This document shows positions 59,155 to 64,000 of a stretch of 64,000 bases of DNA, piece by piece. A program made the position numbers and the translations under genes. The DNA is taken from contig NC_064534.1 of assembly GCF_023856365.1 (NCBI RefSeq), positions 7,646,536-7,710,535 of the forward strand. The letters are read 5' to 3'. Each line of letters starts with the position of its first letter. Within the stretch, counting starts at the first letter, position 1. The DNA comes from Brienomyrus brachyistius. Lineage: Eukaryota; Chordata; Actinopteri; Osteoglossiformes; Mormyridae. The notes beneath the pieces were generated by a model, which did not search any database, was not told where the DNA came from, and saw nothing but the letters and a program-made list of their open reading frames with translations.

Positions 59155-62100
59155 GTAAGGAGCATGTGCCCTCTACCGCCACATCATCGTGCACGTACCG
59201 GGAGCGAGACCTGGGCGCCTTACATCATAGCCCTGCATGTCACGCGTGCCTTTGGCCTATTTTGCACATCGTCCTAATACGCACGATATTAACATCGTCT
59301 GCATTGAGGCTGAATTGCATATTTCAGCCTATGAATCTAGGTAGATCTTTCTCACCTTTCATTGAATTGCGACAGAGAATTCGATCTCCCCTCTTCCCGT
59401 TCAGATCAATGCACTTTCACTTTGCGTTTTTTTTTTTTTGCTGAGATAAATCATTAGTTATTAGCAGACCTGCAGGCAACAACTAAATTAATGCATTCGT
59501 TGTCCTTCATGTCTGTATTTTAAGACACTGGTTAGAAGCTGTTATTTGGGGAAGAAAATAGGAGTTTGAAACTTCGAAGTTTTAGGCTTTGAAGGTTGGG
59601 TTTTATTCATTTAGACATTTTTAGGTTACATTTAATTCTAGGCTTCCTTTCAGTCGTTTAACGCAAGTGTAGGTCAGTCAGGCAGAACCTGCTTTCGCAA
59701 GCAAAACACTTAGAGGAAAGTTGTCATTTTGAAAGCTCGTAATTCCAGTTTATCGAAGTTGCTTCCTAAATGGAGTGTGGGGAGTCAGTGTTGGGTTTCT
59801 TGTGAGCTCCAGTCTTCCTGTCCTGCCCTGTAGGCATATGCGTCTGGCTGTGACATCATCATCCTGGGCAGTAACTTCGAGCGCCTGCAGATCATCCCAG
59901 GGGTCAAGCATGGCAACGTCCAGGTGGGCTGTGTGGACAGCTCCCTGCAGGGCGGACTGGTAAGAAACTTAGCCTAGTGCTCTTAACCTCCTTCCTACCG
60001 TGCTGCTTGTTTGGATGCCTGTTTGTTTAGCGCTTACTTAGCTGTTTAGTAACCTAGTAAATGAGGATTAACCAAATTTTGGTGCAAGTCCAACAAGGAA
60101 CACTTTCTGTTAATGCTGGTTCTGCTTCATGGGAATTCTATGAACGGGGGCATTTCGTGCCTGGAAACGCAGCTCTGAGCATCAGGGAAGCTACTTCAGA
60201 TGGTGTTACAGATGTGATGTTCAGCTCATTATGTTGGCGAGGATGCACAATGAAAACTGAGTATTTAAAATTAATGAGGTTTCAGAGGCATCAGCCTGGC
60301 TGTCTGGGATGAGGAACGCGGAGCTGCTGGTTTAAGGTCTTTCAGCCGGACCTGTGAAATCTAACACGGAGTCTTTAAAGATAGACTTCGATAAGCTTCG
60401 AAGTTCTGCCAGGCAGGCGGAGTTTATGTAATGTTTCAGGTGGTCCGGTTCTGCCCATTTTGGATCAGCACAGTGTGAACACAGGTTCAGTTAGGTCCAG
60501 TTTAAGCCGGCAGTTGACCAGGTGACATGTGGCGGAAGCCAGTGAAACGTTTCATGACTAAAACCTTTTCAGGACCAGTACTGGTACGAATGAGGAATAG
60601 CCTCTTGCCTTACTGGTTCAACAGGAAGGCTGTTTATTTGTTTGCCCAGTTGTAATGAACGGGTCGATTGTTTGCGGATTTATTTCTGACAGCGTGTCGT
60701 GCAGCAGTGGGCGCTGAGCCCCAGCTGTTGCTGAGAGTTTAGCAAAGCAGGGCAGAGTGAAGGTTGCCCCTGCAAGCTGAGGGTGGTTGTGGGAAAGAGC
60801 TGAGGGTGGGCTTGTGGGGAGGTGGATTTACAGTGTCTAGTTAGCAATCCTCCGTCACCCGCCTCCTGTTTGTGCTAGGCTGCTCACGGTACCAACACGA
60901 GCGTGCCACTTTCTGGCAATTATGATTTCAGCGCACAGGTGCTGGATGACAGTGTCTTAACGCAGTGCGTACAGGTGTGAAATTTTCTGCGGCTCTGCCT
61001 GCACACCGCGCAGCGCTAACGCAGCAAGCTGTGCATGCGCAGTCAGTGACAGCCTTACCGCAGGCAGCCACACCGCGCAGCGCTAACGCAGCAAGCTGTG
61101 CATGCGCAGTCAGTGACAGCCTTACCACAGGCAGCCTCACCGAACAGGCATCTTCTCTCACGTGTCAGAAATCTCCCTGACTAACCTTGGGGGCACTGAC
61201 ATCCTTTTAGCTACCAGCGGGAGGGGGCACGGCATTAACCTGCTGCGGGCGGCCGCTTGGCGCCCCGGCGGCGCTGATCAGTCGCGTTTCTGGGTTGTAT
61301 CCTGAGGCTGTCCTCCTTGATGCTAGTACTTGCTACTGACTGTAGGCAGAGCTAATTTTAGCAGCGGGTCACTGGGTAGGACGTTTCCTCTTTCCCCATC
61401 TGTGATCAAACTGTGTCACTTTACAGAGAGGTCTGTGAGTGGCGGATGCAGACTAAACAGCGGTCGCGTAAACAGAAAGCCCTTTTTCTCTTTTCAGTAT
61501 CAGGATATTTTAAGATTCCGGTCTTTGTTCAGTGTAAGCTGTAATTCTGGGAGTTCTGCTGCTCGTGTGAAGCTGGTTCTTGTCTTGCATCTCTGCTGCA
61601 CCTTTATGACTTTCGTATTCTCATTAAAATGCCAGACAAATGAGTACAAGTGTGTCACGCATCGGGCTAAGTGGCCGAGCAGCAGAAAGGTAATGGGTTT
61701 CTGGTTCGCCGTGGTGCTGCGCTTTGCGGCAAAGCTATGGGATGTACGGCTGAAGGTGCGGCGCTTGTGTTTCCCTTCTCCGACTGACAGGTGGCAGCGT
61801 CCTACGGGAACGTCGTGTGCATCTTTGAACCCGTTCCTGTCCCGGACGCAAAGGAAAAAGCAACAGTAGGTGTTTCTCGGATCCGCCGCGTGGTATCGAT
61901 GTGACACAGTGGCGTTGACATTTTCCCGGTTGACCTTTCTGTCGCATGGATGGAGTTTCTATCTGAGGGTTCTGTGTGCTTTTGTGTCCTATAGAAACTG
62001 AGTTATCAGTGGCAGAAGAGAGGACAGATTGTTCTGAAGTCAGCGGCTATAAATCTTGCTTGGGATCCCACAGGTAAGACCCAGGGGTTTCTCCTCAGTG

Positions 62101-63454
62101 ACCATGAGTCCAGTGGGAGTCTTAACGAGGTTAGACTTTCACCACTGAATATCCTGCCTCCTTTTTTTTTTTTTTACACAAAGGAACCCAACTCCTTACT
62201 GGGTCAGCTAGCCTCCAGCTATGGTCCAACGATCGTCCCGACTTGGATCCCAGAGAAGCAGAGGAGCCGGCAACATTTGGAAGCCATCTGAGCAGTTGGA
62301 GATGCATCTGGAAGTGCAAGTAAATGCCCACCTGACACCGTAGCAGCAGCAAAAGTTATTATTTTGGAAAGTTTGGAAAACGTGAGCTGGGAGGGGTCTG
62401 GAGGCGTTTGGAGGACATTCATATCAGGCTCCTCTAGCCATCATCCTTCATCCTTCCTCCTCTGTGGGTTTGGTTGGTGCTTCCCCACCAACGCCTCGCT
62501 GTTACCTCGTCTCCTTTCGTAGGACCGCCTCCCCCATCCATCTGATGAAGTTCTCTCCCAGTGGGGAGTTCTTCGCTACAGCTGGCCAGGCAAGCACATT
62601 CCAGATACCTCTTTGCTGTCGACTTTGTCGTGGACTGAGACTCTTTGACCATCTTGTGTTGCTCTTTCACCTACATGTTTTTATATGAGTGCACGTATAG
62701 ACTCTGCTTTAAGGATGTGCATTGAATTGCTTAATCCTTAAAATTTCAACCATCTCCCGCCCTAACAATTTCGGTTGTCATTGTGCGGCTGTGAGCTACA
62801 GATCTAAGCACTCGATATGTGAGGGCTGTTTCAGTCGCATTTTGTGTTGCACCTGACTATGACCGTTGGACTAAGACTTACAATCTGCCTGGTTGTCATC
62901 TTAAATGCCTTAAGGAAATCAAAGCAGCTCAAATCAAAGGTTCAAAGTTGGTGGGTTTCAGCTATATAAATGTTATAAAAAGGCTAATTTGTAAGCCAGT
63001 TCTTTTCTTGAAGCGAAACTCAAGCGAGCCCGTTTAGGTCTGCTTGGTCTCAGTGAAGAGGGTCTTTTGTAGCTCTGGACTTCCTCATGTTTCATGCACA
63101 GGCCACTGAGCTTTTGGAAATACCAACTTCCTCCCGGGTACGGTCTAGTACTGACTGTCTTTCAGTCATCACAGCCGTGGGATTGATTTGCTCCAAGGTC
63201 ATCAGTGAAGTAGGTGGGCTGGCATGCCAGATCAGATTTCTGTATTCTCACTACAATGGACTTCTGTGCCCGCAGGATGACTGTCTGGTGAAGGTGTGGT
63301 ATAACACCAGCCGGTGGCAGTCCGGGGGGCCTGCCCTCTTCACACCCCCAGAGCAGGCCTCTTATGGGGAGACGGACTTCTCCTTTGTCTACCTGGCCCA
63401 CCCACGCTCTGTGACTGGTTTTTCCTGGAGGAAGACCAGCAAGTACATGCCAAG
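59068..63454 (+). CDS. dmxl1: DmX-like protein 1, N-terminal seven exons (partial gene)
   Basis: Seven exons join in frame: 59,068-59,154, 59,834-59,959, 61,791-61,865, 61,995-62,073, 62,184-62,319, 62,523-62,589 and 63,276-63,454. They encode about 250 residues. The protein starts MNLHQVLTGAVNPGDNC, the DMXL1/DMXL2 N-terminus, and Asn2 with CFAVG favours DMXL1. Later landmarks are ERLQIIPGVKHGN, AASYGNVVCIFEP, YQWQKRGQ, LLTGSASLQLWSN, IHLMKFSPSGEFFATAG, DDCLVKVWY and FSWRKTSKYMPR, all from the N-terminal WD40 propeller. Vertebrate DMXL1 is about 3,000 residues, so roughly 8% is present and the gene continues past the right edge. DMXL proteins (rabconnectin-3 alpha family) act with WDR7 in assembly and acidification control of the V-ATPase on endolysosomal membranes. 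No frameshift or internal stop is seen. Confusion with DMXL2 is the main alternative. Confidence 0.9.
59834..59959 (+). CDS. dmxl1: dmxl1 coding exon 2
   Basis: Acceptor CCCTGTAG|GCATAT and donor GGACTG|GTAAGA. It encodes 42 residues, AYASGCDIIILGSNFERLQ then IIPGVKHGNVQVGCVDSSLQ and GGL, in phase 0 at both ends. The sequence is part of the first WD40 blades. Confidence 0.92.
59960..61790 (+). other. dmxl1: dmxl1 intron 2 (1.83 kb)
   Basis: Canonical GT...AG intron ending GACTGACAG. It contains a 67-bp tandem duplication at 61,004-61,137. A 179-codon frame at 61,330-61,869 overlaps exon 3 in another frame and is not real. No other exon is seen. Confidence 0.85.
61004..61137. repeat. 67-bp tandem duplication in dmxl1 intron 2
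   Basis: The unit beginning CACCGCGCAGCGCTAACGCA is repeated once with a 67-bp period and only a couple of mismatches near the ends. Each copy carries TGTGCATGCGCAG, one mismatch from the NRF1 palindrome consensus. The high identity suggests a recent event. Confidence 0.95.
61791..61865 (+). CDS. dmxl1: dmxl1 coding exon 3
   Basis: Acceptor CTGACAG|GTGGCA and donor GCAACA|GTAGGT. It encodes 25 residues, VAASYGNVVCIFEPVPVPD then AKEKAT, phase 0 at both ends. Confidence 0.9.
61995..62073 (+). CDS. dmxl1: dmxl1 coding exon 4
   Basis: Acceptor CCTATAG|AAACTG and donor CCCACAG|GTAAGA. It encodes KLSYQWQKRGQIVLKSAA then INLAWDPT and the first base of a Gly codon, so it ends in phase 1. Confidence 0.92.
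62184..62319 (+). CDS. dmxl1: dmxl1 coding exon 5
   Basis: A long T tract (62,162-62,175) precedes the acceptor CACAAAG|GAACCC; the donor is TGCAA|GTAAAT. It completes a Gly and encodes TQLLTGSASLQLWSNDRP, an acidic DLDPREAEEPATFG linker and SSWRCIWKC. It ends with two bases of a Lys codon. Confidence 0.9.
62523..62589 (+). CDS. dmxl1: dmxl1 coding exon 6, followed by a GC donor
   Basis: Acceptor CTTTCGTAG|GACCGC. It completes Lys and encodes TASPIHLMKFSPSGEFFATA then GQ, a WD40 blade. Homology and phase fix the 3' end at CAG|GCAAGC, so the donor dinucleotide is GC with otherwise perfect consensus. No GT donor downstream preserves the family sequence. Confidence 0.88.
62590..63275 (+). other. 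dmxl1: dmxl1 intron 6, GC-AG type
   Basis: Begins GCAAGC and ends GTGCCCGCAG. CAG|GCAAG is the strong context seen at known GC-AG introns, spliced by the major spliceosome. No exon-like sequence inside. Confidence 0.8.
63276..63454 (+). CDS. dmxl1: dmxl1 coding exon 7
   Basis: Acceptor GCCCGCAG|GATGAC and donor CCAAG|GTGAGA. It encodes DDCLVKVWYNTSRW, a variable linker with FTPPEQASYGE, then DFSFVYLAHPRSVTGFSW and RKTSKYMP, ending after two bases of an Arg codon. Confidence 0.94.
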
Positions 63455-64000
63455 GTGAGAGGCGGCTTGGGGTCTTTTGTTCCTGTGTGTGTTTATTCGT
63501 TTTACATGCTTCCAGTCATTTTATAACCCGTGCCATACGAGACCTGCACTTTGCCTTTCTGCTCATACCTTTATTTTTTTCTCTCAAAGTTGTTGAACAT
63601 GTTATGTTTATGGTCTTGGAAATAGATTCCAGATTGTCACACTTCTGGATTGTCTACCGATGCCTTGCTGTGAAAGTGCCGCGTGTGTGTTTCACGCCCT
63701 CAGGCCACACCTCCCTGGATCAGGGTGCAACGGTGCTGGGGGCAGCGTGTACATGTATGACCTCAGGCTGTGTAGGTTTTCCTGGACACCTAATGCGTGG
63801 AGAGAAGTGATTTGAGATTTGCCTGTTCTGGTGAATCCCAAGTGAGGATTGGGAGGCTACAGAACTGTGCTATCTATACTGGTTCTGAGCTGAAGCGGGT
63901 CGTTGTGGGCATCTACAGAATGCAGTTTGCTCCGTGCCATGCCTGAAGGCCTTGCTAAATCACCATGCTGTTTACAAAACCCACGTCATATGCAACTGCC
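63455..64000 (+). other. dmxl1: dmxl1 intron 7, incomplete
   Basis: No match to the next family segment (SVCNVLLT-type) is found before the window ends, so exon 8 lies beyond position 64,000. A 107-codon open frame here is not part of the gene. Confidence 0.75.

Noticed and set aside
61330..61869. 179-codon plus-strand frame
   Set aside because: It covers dmxl1 exon 3 in the wrong frame; the exon frame is fixed by homology and phase.
62464..62688. 74-codon frame reading through dmxl1 exon 6 into intron 6
   Set aside because: The tail after residue Gln of ATAGQ does not match the family, whereas splicing from the GC donor to 63,276 restores it exactly.
63455..64000. dmxl1 exon 8
   Set aside because: No segment encodes the expected SVCNVLLT-like continuation with an acceptor in matching phase.

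Overview
This window looks like nuclear DNA of a ray-finned (probably teleost) fish. The evidence is a single interrupted vertebrate gene with consensus splice sites, tRNA-derived SINE copies with the typical fish tail, a hAT-type MITE, a Tc1/mariner transposase remnant, dense CA/GT and AT microsatellites, and long poly-C tracts. Nothing bacterial or viral is visible, and the species cannot be named from the sequence.

Layout. Positions 1-58,200 hold no gene that I can support. They contain single-copy DNA with several large tandem arrays: a 31-bp array at 0.35-1.0 kb, a 16-bp array at 15.3-15.9 kb, a 15-bp array at 18.0-18.2 kb, a 56-bp satellite with higher-order structure at 40.9-43.5 kb, a CCTGT/CCTGG array at 47.1-47.3 kb and a 32-bp array at 47.6 kb. 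Dispersed repeats lie between them: five SINE copies or pieces plus a tail-only remnant, a Tc1 relic near 39 kb, a 302-bp hAT MITE at 53.8-54.1 kb with its target-site duplication, and two copies of a GT-flanked repeat at 27.8 and 30.6 kb. A CpG-rich block at 24.64-25.13 kb looks like a promoter or first exon with no recognisable coding sequence. A 71-codon acidic open frame at 30.9-31.1 kb (minus) is unassigned.

Positions 58,200-64,000 hold the 5' end of dmxl1 (DmX-like 1) on the plus strand. It has a CpG-rich promoter and leader, and seven coding exons (59,068-63,454) that join in frame into the first ~250 residues of a protein that is about 3,000 residues long in vertebrates. The gene runs off the right edge. 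DMXL1 is a WD40 protein related to rabconnectin-3 alpha; this family acts with WDR7 in assembly and regulation of the V-type proton ATPase. Just upstream of the promoter are four spaced copies of a motif close to the ZNF143/THAP11 (SBS) consensus, all in the gene's orientation. One dmxl1 intron uses a GC donor. Intron 2 carries a 67-bp tandem duplication.

Overall this is a gene-poor, repeat-punctuated stretch ending in a housekeeping-type gene. The best leads are the dmxl1 promoter motif array, the GC-AG intron, the higher-order satellite, and the orphan CpG-rich block at 24.7 kb. Repeat-family names, transcription-factor sites and conserved noncoding status are inferences from pattern recognition; no alignment or search was run.
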